Positions 26,713 through 34,790 of a DNA stretch of 51,439 nt are shown here, in pieces (position 1 is the first letter of the stretch; the number at the start of each line of letters is the position of its first letter). Location: positions 1 to 51,439 of the forward strand of contig JAIRQL010000031.1 in assembly GCA_031256515.1 (NCBI GenBank). Direction: 5' to 3'. The notes beneath the pieces were generated by a model, which was given only the letters and a program-made list of their open reading frames with translations, had not been told where the DNA came from and made no database searches. A program made the translations under genes and the position numbers. This DNA is from Alphaproteobacteria bacterium. GTDB lineage: Bacteria; Pseudomonadota; Alphaproteobacteria; WRAU01; Hepatincolaceae.

Positions 26713-27249
26713 AAGTATGATAGTGCTAGTCTTATATTAGGAGCTTCGTGGCGAAGTGTATAATAAATACACGAGCTACGAAACGACAACATAGAAGGTA
26801 GCAATATCACACTTTTACAAAAGTTTAATATTTTGAGAGTTATATTAGGAGCAAAGCTATGAAGTGTATAACCAATACATGAATAGCTTTGCAACGACAT
26901 AGAAACTCAAAAGATTAAACTTTCAAGAAAATTTAATAGATTGAGGTTTATATTAAGGAGCTTGACTACGAAGTGTATGAATAATACATGAGTAGTAAAG
27001 CGACTAAATAGAAATCCAATATATTAAACTTTCCAAAAAAGTGTGATAGTGCTAACCTTATATTAGGAGCTTGACTCCGTAGCATATAATCAATATGTGA
27101 GGAGTCAAGCGACAACATAGAAGGTAGCAATATCACACTTTTACAAAAGTTTAATATTTTGAGAGTTATATTAGGAGCAAAGCTATGAAGTGTATAACCA
27201 ATACATGAATAGCTTTGCGACGACATAGAAACTCAAAAGATTAAACTTT
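26713..27249. repeat. tandem array of five nested palindromes (~104 bp units, ~107-110 bp period)
   Basis: Units run at 26713-26814, 26820-26923, 26929-27032, 27039-27140 and 27146-27249. Each has an outer stem, a shared collar (TATATTAGGAGC ... CGAC, ACATAGAA), an inner 10-bp stem, then a second stem GTGTAT/ATACAT around a short loop. The outer arms come in two types: AAGTGTGATA-like in units 1 and 4, and AAAGTTTAAT-like in units 2, 3 and 5. Inner arms differ yet pair: GCAAAGCTAT/ATAGCTTTGC (2, 5), GCTTGACTCC/GGAGTCAAGC (4), ACTAC/GTAGT (3), TTCGT/ACGAA (1). Bases 26784-26923 and 27110-27249 are a 140-bp direct repeat with one difference. Short open frames here are by-products of the repeats. 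The last arm supplies the comF stop codon. Confidence 0.92.
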
Positions 27250-27966
27250 TAATGTTCCGTTTACTCGGGCGAAGATAAGTATATGCACTTGCCTACATCC
27301 ACTTTCTTTAAGTACTTTGGAACACTCATTAATTGTTGCTCCTGTGGTTAGCACATCATCAACTAATAAAATATTTTTACTTTTAAGATATTTTAAATGA
27401 TTTTTATTTATATTAAAAGCACCTTTTACATTAGTTAGTCTTTTTTTACCATTCAATTTCATTTGATCTTTGGTTTTTTTAATTTTTTTTAAGGTATTAT
27501 AGGTAAATGGTTTATCAAAATGTTTGGCAATTATTTTAGATAAAATCGCTGTATGATTATACTTTCTTTTAATTAATTTTCTATAATGAATGGGAATTGG
27601 AATCACTATATCTATTTTATCGGCAAGTTGTTTTTCTATAATTTTTTTAATTAAAAAATTACTGATAAACTTAGCGAGATAACTTTTATCGTGATTTTTA
27701 AAGCCATTAATTAGCTTAAATATTTCAGAATTGTAAACAAAACAGTACGAAATCGTATCAAATATTTTTGGTTTGGCTAAACAATTTAGGCAAGTGCCTG
27801 CAATTTTTAGCTCTATTCCACACATATTACAATTATATTTATAAGATGCTTGTAGCTTATTGAAGCAATCCCTACATACTCCTTCAAAGCTAACTACAAC
27901 ATCACAAAGATAGCATCTTGGCGGATAAATAAACCTTAATATTTTTATAAATATTTGCTTTAGCAT
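27241..27966 (-). CDS. comF: ComF/amidophosphoribosyltransferase-like protein
   Basis: A 241-residue ComF-family protein. Four N-terminal CxxC-type pairs (CYLC, CRDC, CNMC, CLNC) form zinc-binding knuckles. The phosphoribosyltransferase domain has IPIPIHYRKLIKRKYNH and the PRPP-binding loop ILLVDDVLTTGATI. ComF is needed for DNA uptake in transformable bacteria, where it is thought to act on incoming single strands in the cytosol. The gene is widespread even in non-competent bacteria, so competence is not implied. Its last codons (KV and the stop) lie inside the outer arm of palindrome unit 5, so the repeat has replaced the original 3' end. Confidence 0.9.
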   Translation of the reverse strand: MLKQIFIKILRFIYPPRCYLCDVVVSFEGVCRDCFNKLQASYKYNCNMCGIELKIAGTCLNCLAKPKIFDTISYCFVYNSEIFKLINGFKNHDKSYLAKFISNFLIKKIIEKQLADKIDIVIPIPIHYRKLIKRKYNHTAILSKIIAKHFDKPFTYNTLKKIKKTKDQMKLNGKKRLTNVKGAFNINKNHLKYLKSKNILLVDDVLTTGATINECSKVLKESGCRQVHILIFARVNGTLKV

Positions 27967-28090
27967 TTTTTACAACCTAATTAGTAGTTAATTTTATAAC
28001 AAAAATGGTTATAATTATATAACTATTTTGCAAAAATAAGATTTTAATGATATTTTTAATATATTTAAATTTTGGATAGTATTAACATTT

Positions 28091-28903
28091 ATGAAAGTTT
28101 TTGATAGAGAATTATTGCAGTTGCGGGCAAATAAACTAACTGATAGTCAATTGAGTCCAAATTTTTTAAAAGAAGAAATTTGCCAAAGAACTGCTGAAAA
28201 ACTAAGCGAGTTAAAAAATAATTTCGCTTGTGGTTTAGAGCTTGGCTCTGGAGTTGGTGAGTTCTACAACTGCTTATATAATAAAGAGGAAGAGTTTTAT
28301 AATCCGCAAAAAATTACTGAACTTTGGCAATCTGACTTTATAAGTAATTTTTTAAATCATAATCCTTACCCTAATAAAATCTTGCTAGACGAAGAGAATA
28401 TCTCTTTAAAAAGTAATTCTTTTGATATTGTTGTTAGTAATTTTTCTTTACATAATATTAATAATCCTGAGAGTGTTTTTAAAAATATTTACAGAATATT
28501 AAAAGAAGACGGGGCTTTTTTAATGAGTATCCCTACTCTTGGAACTCTTTATCCTTTAAGTGAAATTTTGTTTGAGGTAGAGATGAAGTTGTTTAATGGA
28601 GTTTCCCCTCGTATTCATCCTTTTGTAGATATTACAACACTTGGTAATTTGGTACAAGAGGCTGGTTTTAAAGAAATCACCGTTGATAAAGATAAAATAG
28701 AAATTATGTATAGTAGTATCCCAAAAATATTTGCCGATTTAAGAAATTCTGCTCAAACTAATATATTAACCACTAGAAATAAAAATTATGTGGGTAAAAA
28801 GTTTTTTAAAGAGGTAGAAGATAGTTTTCAAAAACATAAAGATTCTCAAAGCAATTGCTATCCTATCGTAATTGAATTTGCCAATTTAATTGCTTGGAAG
28901 TAA
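28091..28903 (+). CDS. NDUFAF5/BioC-like class I methyltransferase-fold protein
   Basis: A 270-residue protein with a class I SAM fold. It starts KVFDRELLQLRANKL, matching the alphaproteobacterial NDUFAF5-like group (xFDRxLLRxRRxRA), followed by FLKEEICQRTAEKL. SAM motif I is LELGSGVGE near residue 54. FDIVVSNFSLHNINNPESVF near residue 115 is motif IV, and ILKEDGAFLMSIPTLGTL follows. In mitochondria NDUFAF5 hydroxylates an arginine of complex I subunit NDUFS7; bacterial members are often labelled methyltransferases or BioC-like. Which reaction it performs cannot be told from sequence. It heads a plus-strand gene run (sfsA, map, radC) and is divergent from comF. Confidence 0.82.
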   Translation: MKVFDRELLQLRANKLTDSQLSPNFLKEEICQRTAEKLSELKNNFACGLELGSGVGEFYNCLYNKEEEFYNPQKITELWQSDFISNFLNHNPYPNKILLDEENISLKSNSFDIVVSNFSLHNINNPESVFKNIYRILKEDGAFLMSIPTLGTLYPLSEILFEVEMKLFNGVSPRIHPFVDITTLGNLVQEAGFKEITVDKDKIEIMYSSIPKIFADLRNSAQTNILTTRNKNYVGKKFFKEVEDSFQKHKDSQSNCYPIVIEFANLIAWK

Positions 28904-28908
28904 AAAAC

Positions 28909-29607
28909 ATGAAGCAACCAAATCTTATAAAAGCTAAGTTTCTTAAAAGATACAAAAGATTTTTAGTGGATGTTTTGCTAGAAAATAACGAAATTACCAC
29001 CGTCCATTGTGCTAACTCTGGCTCTATGATGGGGCTTTTAAATGAAGGGAATACTGTATATATAAGCCCTGCTACCAATCCCTTAAATAAGCTAAAGTAT
29101 AAACTAGAACTTATTGATGATGGCTCTAGCCTTGTTGGGGTTAATACTCATTTAGCTAACAAACTAGCTCATGAAGCATTTGCAGAAAAACTTATAACAC
29201 CACTAGAAAATTATGATATTATCAAGCCTGAGGTTAAACATTTAAATTCTCGTTTTGACTTTTTCCTTAGTAATAATTTGGGAGAAAACTGCTTTGTGGA
29301 AATTAAAAGTATTACTTTAAAAAGAAAGCAAAATATCGCTGAATTTCCTGATAGCCCTACGGTACGAGGATCTAAGCATTTAACCGATTTAATTGAAATA
29401 GTAAAAAACGGTGGGCGGGCAATTAATTTGTATATTATTCAGCGAAACGATGCTAACTACTTTAAAATTGCAAAAAGTATTGACCCTAAATATTATGAAA
29501 ATTTTATGCTTGCTAAGCACAGTGGTGTAGAATTTTTATGCTATAGCTGTGATATTAATTTAAATACTATAAAAATCAATCAACCAATAGAGATTATCTA
29601 TGAATAA
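28909..29607 (+). CDS. sfsA: SfsA family protein (DNA/RNA nuclease SfsA)
   Basis: A 232-residue SfsA protein. Diagnostic blocks are LIKAKFLKRYKRFLVDVLLEN, VHCANSGSMMGLL, NPLNKLKYKLELI, FVEIKSITLKR and PDSPTVRGSKHLTDLIE. SfsA was first described as a sugar-fermentation stimulation protein and is now regarded as a PD-(D/E)xK-type nuclease fold; its biological role is unclear. I start at ATG 28909 with GGAAG upstream; an in-frame TTG at 28894 is unlikely. It follows the NDUFAF5-like gene by 5 bp, and its 3' end overlaps map by 8 bp, so the genes form one operon. The map-sfsA pairing is a known bacterial arrangement. Confidence 0.93.
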   Translation: MKQPNLIKAKFLKRYKRFLVDVLLENNEITTVHCANSGSMMGLLNEGNTVYISPATNPLNKLKYKLELIDDGSSLVGVNTHLANKLAHEAFAEKLITPLENYDIIKPEVKHLNSRFDFFLSNNLGENCFVEIKSITLKRKQNIAEFPDSPTVRGSKHLTDLIEIVKNGGRAINLYIIQRNDANYFKIAKSIDPKYYENFMLAKHSGVEFLCYSCDINLNTIKINQPIEIIYE

Positions 29608-30397
29608 AAATTTTATCATTAAAAAAGTTGAAAACTACGGGCAAATGGAAAATATTTATATTTATAACCAAGAAGCCTTTGTTGGCTTAAAAAAAGCTGG
29701 GCTTTTGGCTTATAAAACTCTTGAGTATATTAAAGATTTTGTTAAGGCTGGTGTCTCTACAGACTTCCTTGATTCAAAAATCCACGATTTTATAATTGCT
29801 AATAATGCCATCCCTGCGACTTTAGGTTATAGAGGTTATACAAAGTCTTCTTGTATTTCGCTTAATCATGAAATTTGCCATGGTATTCCTAGCGATAAAA
29901 AACTAATAGAGGGGGATATTCTAAATATAGATGTAACCGTAATTTTAGATGGTTGGTATGGCGATACTAGTAGCATGTTTAGTGTTGGTAAAATTAGCCC
30001 TAAAGCCCAAAGACTTATGGCAACTACTCTTGAATGCATAGAAGAAGCTATAAAAATTGTTCGCCCTGGTATTCATATTGGTGATATTGGAGCAACTATT
30101 GAGGCTATCGCTCATAAAAACAGATTTTCAGTGGTAGAAGATTTTTGCGGGCATGGTGTAGGTAGTGAATTTCATCAAGACCCTAATATTTTACATTATG
30201 GTAATTTTGGCGAAGGGATGGTTATTGAAGAAGGCATGGTTTTTACCATAGAGCCTATGATTAACTTCGGTAAAAAAGATATTAAAATGCTAAGTAATGG
30301 TTGGACGGCAATTACTAAAGATTTTTCTCTTTCGGCTCAGTACGAACATACTATAGGTGTATCTAAAGACGGTTGTGTTATTTTTACATTGCCATAG
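29600..30397 (+). CDS. map: methionine aminopeptidase, type I
   Basis: MetAP removes the initiator methionine from nascent proteins. The 265-residue protein has the metal-binding residues of the family: NIDVTVILDGWYGDTS (two Asp), GHGVGSEFHQDPNI (His), FTIEPMI (Glu) and the C-terminal QYEHTIGV (Glu). EICHGIP near residue 90 holds the catalytic His. The first 15 residues before MENIYIYNQEA extend the usual start, so a start at 29645 is possible. It overlaps sfsA by 8 bp and precedes radC by 15 bp. Confidence 0.96.
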   Translation: MNKNFIIKKVENYGQMENIYIYNQEAFVGLKKAGLLAYKTLEYIKDFVKAGVSTDFLDSKIHDFIIANNAIPATLGYRGYTKSSCISLNHEICHGIPSDKKLIEGDILNIDVTVILDGWYGDTSSMFSVGKISPKAQRLMATTLECIEEAIKIVRPGIHIGDIGATIEAIAHKNRFSVVEDFCGHGVGSEFHQDPNILHYGNFGEGMVIEEGMVFTIEPMINFGKKDIKMLSNGWTAITKDFSLSAQYEHTIGVSKDGCVIFTLP

Positions 30398-30412
30398 TTT
30401 TAGGAAAAAATC

Positions 30413-31135
30413 ATGGAAGATATGCAAGAAGATGATTTAGATAGTGAAGATATTGATATAATAAGCGGGCATCGTCAGCGGGTTAAAAGTCGTTTTTTAA
30501 ATAATAATCATAATAAAAATACAACTTACGATGATTACGAATTATTAGAAATGCTATTGTTTTATACAATTCCTCGTCGTGATGTAAAACCGCTAGCAAA
30601 GTCTTTATTACAAAAATATGGTAATCTTGCCACCATAATTTCAACTCCAAAAGAAAATCTTTTACAAAATAAAGGAGTTAGTGAAAATACCGTTTGTTTG
30701 TTGCAATTGGTAAAGGCTTCTAATATCCAAATTTTAAAAAAATCTATTAGTAATTCTTCTGTTATAAAAAATTGGCAGAACTTGATGGATTACTGTTTTG
30801 CAAAAATTGCTTACGAAAAAAAAGAAGTTTTTCATGTGGTTTATCTTAATGTTAGAAATACTATTATTGCTGATGAAATCCTTATGGAAGGAAGCATTAA
30901 CTCTATAACTGTCTATCCTAGAGAAATCATTGCTAGGTGTTTAGATTTAAGAGCTAGTTCGGTAATTATAATTCATAATCATCCTAGCGGCAAACCTGAT
31001 CCATCATCTGAGGATATTGAGATAACTAATGCTCTTAATCAGGCTCTTACTAGTATTAATGTTAAACTGCACGATCATGTTATTATCGCAATGGAAGGTA
31101 TCACCTCTTTTAAAAATTTAGGGCTATTGCGATAA
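30413..31135 (+). CDS. radC: RadC/JAB-domain DNA repair protein
   Basis: A 240-residue RadC. The N-terminal part starts with HRQRVKSRFL (GHRxRLRxRF signature) and has a helix-hairpin-helix-like region (LAKSLLQKYGNLATII). The C-terminal JAMM/MPN metalloprotease-like motif reads IIIHNHPSGKPDPSSED. Despite the name, the role of RadC in repair is unproven. It sits 15 bp after map in the same operon. All expected metal ligands are visible. Confidence 0.94.
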   Translation: MEDMQEDDLDSEDIDIISGHRQRVKSRFLNNNHNKNTTYDDYELLEMLLFYTIPRRDVKPLAKSLLQKYGNLATIISTPKENLLQNKGVSENTVCLLQLVKASNIQILKKSISNSSVIKNWQNLMDYCFAKIAYEKKEVFHVVYLNVRNTIIADEILMEGSINSITVYPREIIARCLDLRASSVIIIHNHPSGKPDPSSEDIEITNALNQALTSINVKLHDHVIIAMEGITSFKNLGLLR

Positions 31136-31238
31136 AATAGAAGACCAAGAGATTTAAAATTACAAATTTTAAATTTGGAGATTACTCCTTAATATGCTAC
31201 CATAAATTAGTTAATGAAACATTAAAAGGATTTCATAA

Positions 31239-31808
31239 ATGAGTATAAATATTGCTGAATTAAAGAAAATGCTTGATGTTGCTTTTCCTAATTCTGATAT
31301 TGATGTAATAGATACAGTTGGTGATGGACAGCACTTAGAAGCTACCATATATTCTGACTCTTTTTTAAATAAAAATTCTATCCAAAGACATAAAATGGTT
31401 TATGAAAGTTTAGGTAATCTTGTGGGTAATGAGATTCATGCTTTGGCTCTTAATACTTACACTAAGCAAGAAAAATCTTCTGGTTCTAGTGTTAATGAAA
31501 ATGTTATGAGTGAGTCTAACATTAATCTTAATGACGATATCCTAAAGCAAATTGATAGCCTAATTAAAGAAAACTCTATAGTTTTATTTATGAAGGGTAA
31601 TAAAGATATGCCTTTATGTGGTTTTAGTTCAGTAGTTAATCATATTTTACTAGATCTTTTAAAAGTTGATTTTGTGGATATTGATGTAATGGCTGATTAT
31701 AAAATCAGAGAAAAAATTAAAGAATATTCGCAATGGCCTACTATTCCACAATTATATATTAATGGTCAATTTATTGGCGGTTGTGATATTGTTAGAGGAA
31801 TGTACTAA
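31239..31808 (+). CDS. BolA - monothiol glutaredoxin fusion, cut short by an in-frame stop
   Basis: A 189-residue protein joining two normally separate partners. Residues 1-80 are BolA (LEATIYSDSF, QRHKMVYESLG, NEIHALALNTYT). After a Ser/Asn linker, residues 97-189 are a GrxD-type monothiol glutaredoxin with FMKG, the active site CGFS at 127-130, WPTIPQLYING and GGCDIV. Such Grx and BolA proteins form heterodimers around a shared [2Fe-2S] cluster and act in Fe-S trafficking or iron sensing. The frame stops with TAA at 31806-31808 inside the conserved GGCDIVxxMYxSGEL block. The same frame continues SGELQELLKSQNI and so on, to TAG at 31869-31871, which overlaps the next gene's start (ATGAATAG). 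Thus the last about 20 residues look cut off by a point mutation such as GAA to TAA. Confidence 0.85.
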   Translation: MSINIAELKKMLDVAFPNSDIDVIDTVGDGQHLEATIYSDSFLNKNSIQRHKMVYESLGNLVGNEIHALALNTYTKQEKSSGSSVNENVMSESNINLNDDILKQIDSLIKENSIVLFMKGNKDMPLCGFSSVVNHILLDLLKVDFVDIDVMADYKIREKIKEYSQWPTIPQLYINGQFIGGCDIVRGMY

Positions 31809-31863
31809 AGTGGCGAATTGCAAGAATTATTAAAATCACAAAATATTAGTTTTACGGAATCTC

Positions 31864-32598
31864 ATGAATAGTTGCTCGTATAAGTCTTTAAAATGTCTTT
31901 GTTTTTCTAATAAAGAAGGCACTGAAGAAGAAAATGAAAGTATTAAAAAAGTTGTAATATTGCTTCATGGCTATGGTTCAGATGCTAAAGATCTAATCTC
32001 TATTGCTCCTAGTTTTAAAAATCTTGAAAACACTCTTTTTATTGCTGCTAATGCTCCTTACGAAATAGAAGGATTTGTTGGTAAACAGTGGTTTTCTTTG
32101 ATTACTAAAGAAAATGATAAAGGTGGTTTTGATGTTGAAATTGCTAGCCCTAATGAGGTAAAAATTGCCTCAGCTCTTATTGTTAAACTAATTAATGAAG
32201 TTAAAGAGTATCATAATTTGGAATATAAGGATATTTCTCTTTTAGGATTTTCGCAAGGGGGGATTTTAGCTTTATATACTGCCTTACATTCTGATATGGA
32301 ATTAGATGCAGTTATATCTCATAGTGGTGTATATTTTGGTGATAATGAGGAATCTAATTATAATCAAAGAATTCTTATGATTCATGGTGAGGATGATGAG
32401 GTTTTACCTTTAGAAAGATTTAATTTAACTGTAGAGTTTTTTAAGCAAAAAAATATTCCATTTGAAAGCCATGTGGAAAAGAAACTTCCTCATAGTATTA
32501 ATGCTAATACTATTGAAATTTGCGAAAACTTTTTGTTAAAAAATAATTTGCATACTGAGGAAACAGGAACTACAGAAACTGCTTCTGAAGATAATTAG
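31864..32598 (+). CDS. alpha/beta hydrolase, phospholipase/carboxylesterase family
   Basis: A 244-residue cytosolic-looking esterase of the Abhydrolase_2 group. LLHGYGSDAKDL is the oxyanion region, the nucleophile is Ser130 in GFSQGG, and the likely acid is Asp178 (GEDDEVLP) with His210 (LPHSI). These enzymes cleave short acyl or thioester bonds; natural substrates are mostly unknown. Its ATG overlaps the ancestral stop of the BolA-Grx frame. The C-terminal tail is Thr/Glu-rich and looks disordered. It is the last gene of the plus-strand operon, and a strong hairpin follows. Confidence 0.88.
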   Translation: MNSCSYKSLKCLCFSNKEGTEEENESIKKVVILLHGYGSDAKDLISIAPSFKNLENTLFIAANAPYEIEGFVGKQWFSLITKENDKGGFDVEIASPNEVKIASALIVKLINEVKEYHNLEYKDISLLGFSQGGILALYTALHSDMELDAVISHSGVYFGDNEESNYNQRILMIHGEDDEVLPLERFNLTVEFFKQKNIPFESHVEKKLPHSINANTIEICENFLLKNNLHTEETGTTETASEDN

Positions 32599-32625
32599 TT
32601 GCTATAACCATATTGTATTTCTATT

Positions 32626-32665
32626 AAAAAAGGGGGTTAAGATAGTCTTAACTCCCTTTCTTTTA
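32626..32665. terminator. bidirectional intrinsic terminator
   Basis: AAAGGGGGTTAAGA (32629-32642) pairs with TCTTAACTCCCTTT (32646-32659), one G-U. T-rich sequence follows on the plus side and an A run precedes on the plus strand (a U run for the minus strand), so it can serve both convergent genes. A second, weaker hairpin (GAGGG/CCCCTC arms) lies at about 32671-32707. Confidence 0.88.
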
Positions 32666-32710
32666 TATATTAAGAGGGAAATACTAAATAATTATTCCCC
32701 TCTTTAAAGT

Positions 32711-33949
32711 CTAGCTTTTATAGTTTTCATAAACAGTATCCATAATTTCTGAGCATAAATCATTAAAGCCTGTATACTCACCATTTGCATTTAAACCAAC
32801 ATTTTCTCTATTGGTTAAAATTACAATCCCTAATTTTTGTTCTTTATTAAGAGCAAGGCAACCACCTGTAAACCCAATATGCCCGAAAGTATTAGGAAAA
32901 CGATTTTTACCCATATAATCTCTTGAGTAATCAAACCCTATGGCTCTACCTTTAAAATCTGCTTTATCTTGCTTTTGGGAAAAAGTATTTAAAATATCTG
33001 CAGAGTAAAACTCAACTCCATTAAGAGTTCCACCATTTAACATTACCTGCATTAACTTAGAAACATCTTGGGCAGTAGAAAACAACCCAGCATGCCCTGA
33101 TACTCCCTGCATTGCATAAAAAGCATTACCATCATCAGCCTCACCTTGTAGAGTATATTTCCGCCAATTTTTGAAATCTTCAGGTTTTTCTACAACTCCA
33201 TATTTACCATCTTTCAACATATTTTGCTCAAACAAATTCTCCCATGAAGTAGCAGCTATTCTACTTTTTTTATCTGAACTTGGATTATATCCGGTATCAT
33301 TCATACCTAATTTTTTATATAGATTTTCTTGTAAATAGGTATCTAAGCTCTCGCCACTAGCACTTTCTACAATAGCTCCTAAGGTAATAAATCCTAAATC
33401 TGAATATATTTGATTAGTTCCTGTTTTATAAGCTAATGGCAGTTTTCCTATATAAGCTAAAACTTCGTGCTTATTTTTTGCATGGATATATAAAGGTTTC
33501 CATGCCGAAAGCCCACTACTATGGGTAAGTAAGTCGTAAATTGTAATATTCTCTTTATCTGGAGTATTAAATTCGGTTAAATATTTAGAAACTTTATCAT
33601 CAAGTTGTAATTTGTTTTCGTGTTGCAACATCATAATTGCTTGAGTTGTAGCCAATACTTTACTAAGTGAGGCTAAATCAAAGATAGTATCGGTTTTCAT
33701 TTCAACAGGATATTTAATATTTCTGCCCTTATCTTTCAAATAAGAATAACCAAAAGCATTAAGATATTCTGTGTTGTCTCCATGTTGTACTAAAACTACC
33801 ATACCTGCGGTTTTATTAGAACGGATTTTTTCATCGGCTATATTTTGAATTTTTTTATTAATTAACTCATTTTTAAATAAAATTTCTGCATTTAAAGAGC
33901 AACTAAAAGCTACACCTATAAAAAATAAAGTTATAATTTTTTTAAACAT
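32711..33949 (-). CDS. secreted serine hydrolase, class C beta-lactamase fold
   Basis: A 412-residue exported protein of the beta-lactamase/penicillin-binding family S12. The signal peptide is MFKKIITLFFIGVAFSCSLNA. The nucleophile motif SxxK is Ser95-Lys98 (ASLSKV), the second motif is YSDLG (YxN-like, here Tyr-Ser-Asp), and the third is HIGFTGG (HxGxTG). Such proteins range from beta-lactamases to D-aminopeptidases and esterases that trim peptidoglycan or lipids, so antibiotic resistance must not be assumed. A cysteine at residue 17 within the signal is not a standard lipobox. It stands alone between a bidirectional terminator and the rpsD promoter. Confidence 0.88.
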   Translation of the reverse strand: MFKKIITLFFIGVAFSCSLNAEILFKNELINKKIQNIADEKIRSNKTAGMVVLVQHGDNTEYLNAFGYSYLKDKGRNIKYPVEMKTDTIFDLASLSKVLATTQAIMMLQHENKLQLDDKVSKYLTEFNTPDKENITIYDLLTHSSGLSAWKPLYIHAKNKHEVLAYIGKLPLAYKTGTNQIYSDLGFITLGAIVESASGESLDTYLQENLYKKLGMNDTGYNPSSDKKSRIAATSWENLFEQNMLKDGKYGVVEKPEDFKNWRKYTLQGEADDGNAFYAMQGVSGHAGLFSTAQDVSKLMQVMLNGGTLNGVEFYSADILNTFSQKQDKADFKGRAIGFDYSRDYMGKNRFPNTFGHIGFTGGCLALNKEQKLGIVILTNRENVGLNANGEYTGFNDLCSEIMDTVYENYKS

Positions 33950-33995
33950 CTATAAGAATCTCCATAATAATATTTTATATTAGCATTTAAAAATG

Positions 33996-34024
33996 TTGAC
34001 ATAAAGTAGTTTTTGATTAATAAT
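33996..34024 (+). promoter_or_regulatory. sigma-70 promoter of rpsD
   Basis: TTGACA (33996-34001), 17-bp spacer, AATAAT (34019-34024). It has the same structure as the rplM promoter. Confidence 0.72.
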
Positions 34025-34033
34025 ATAAATTCT

Positions 34034-34085
34034 TCCTGAGAAAGTTGTTAGAGTATACTAACACGCTGTAAAAAGACTATCAGGA
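34034..34085 (+). promoter_or_regulatory. structured leader of rpsD, possible S4 autoregulation site
   Basis: TCCTGA (34034-34039) can pair with TCAGGA (34080-34085), enclosing an inner hairpin GTTAG/CTAAC (34047-34062). S4 represses its own operon in several bacteria through leader RNA structure. Whether this leader does so here is inference. Confidence 0.35.
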
Positions 34086-34110
34086 CAATTAATGTAATCA
34101 AGGAAAACTA

Positions 34111-34725
34111 ATGACTAAAAGACATAATGCAAAATATAAAATTGACCGTAGATTAGGTATCAACCTTTGGGGTCGTGCTAAATCTCCTTATAATAAAAGA
34201 ACAAGCCGTCCAGGTCAGCATGGAGCTCAACCTAAAAAACCAAGTGATTATGGTTTACAGCTTTTAGCTAAACAAAGACTAAAAGGCTATTATGCTAATA
34301 TTGGTGAAAGACAATTTAGAAGAATCTATGAAGAAGCCGTTAGAAGACAAGGCGATACTTCGCAAAATCTTATCGGTCTTTTAGAAACAAGATTAGATGC
34401 AGTTATTTACAGAATGAAATTAGCTTCTACTATGTTTGCTGCTAGACAATTTATTAACCACGGGCATATCATGGTTAATGGTAAAAAAGTTAATATCGCT
34501 TCTATGAGACTAAAAGTTGGTGATGTGGTAAGTATTAAACCTACTTCCCGTGATTTAGATATTGTATTATCAGCTATTCAATCTAACGAAAGAGATGTGC
34601 CAGAATACATTCAAGTAAACCACGATACTAAAGAAGGTCAACTATTAAGTGTGCCAAAACTAGAAGAAGTTCCGTATCCTGTTAAAATGGAACCAAATGT
34701 GGTAGTGGAATTTTACTCAAGATAG
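34111..34725 (+). CDS. rpsD: 30S ribosomal protein S4
   Basis: S4 of 204 residues binds 16S rRNA early in 30S assembly. It starts [21 protein letters not shown], followed by [29 protein letters not shown] and the S4 RNA-binding domain [34 protein letters not shown]. The first block lacks the four zinc-binding cysteines of C+ forms. It is a single-gene unit with a TTGACA promoter, a structured leader and a strong terminator. Confidence 0.98.
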   Translation: MTKRHNAKYKIDRRLGINLWGRAKSPYNKRTSRPGQHGAQPKKPSDYGLQLLAKQRLKGYYANIGERQFRRIYEEAVRRQGDTSQNLIGLLETRLDAVIYRMKLASTMFAARQFINHGHIMVNGKKVNIASMRLKVGDVVSIKPTSRDLDIVLSAIQSNERDVPEYIQVNHDTKEGQLLSVPKLEEVPYPVKMEPNVVVEFYSR

Positions 34726-34753
34726 TCATTTCTATTTATATGTTAAATTTAAA

Positions 34754-34790
34754 AGAGGTTCTTACTTTGCAAGAGGTAAGAGCCTTTTTT
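34754..34790 (+). terminator. intrinsic terminator of rpsD
   Basis: AGGTTCTTAC (34756-34765) pairs with GTAAGAGCCT (34776-34785), one G-U, followed by TTTTT. Confidence 0.88.

Noticed and set aside
26637-27226. Two open frames of 86-87 codons on the minus strand with near-identical starts (MSxQSYSCIGYTLHSF)
   Set aside because: They lie wholly inside the palindrome array, repeat because the array repeats, and have no ribosome binding site or family; treated as by-products of the repeats.
26713-27249. CRISPR array
   Set aside because: The repeated part is a ~104-bp nested palindrome with no unique spacers of constant length and no cas genes nearby.
28863-29078. Minus-strand frame of 71 codons
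   Set aside because: Antisense to the start of sfsA.
32711-33949. Antibiotic-resistance beta-lactamase
   Set aside because: Fold and motifs are shared by many esterases and peptidases; the YxN motif is Tyr-Ser-Asp and nothing nearby suggests resistance.
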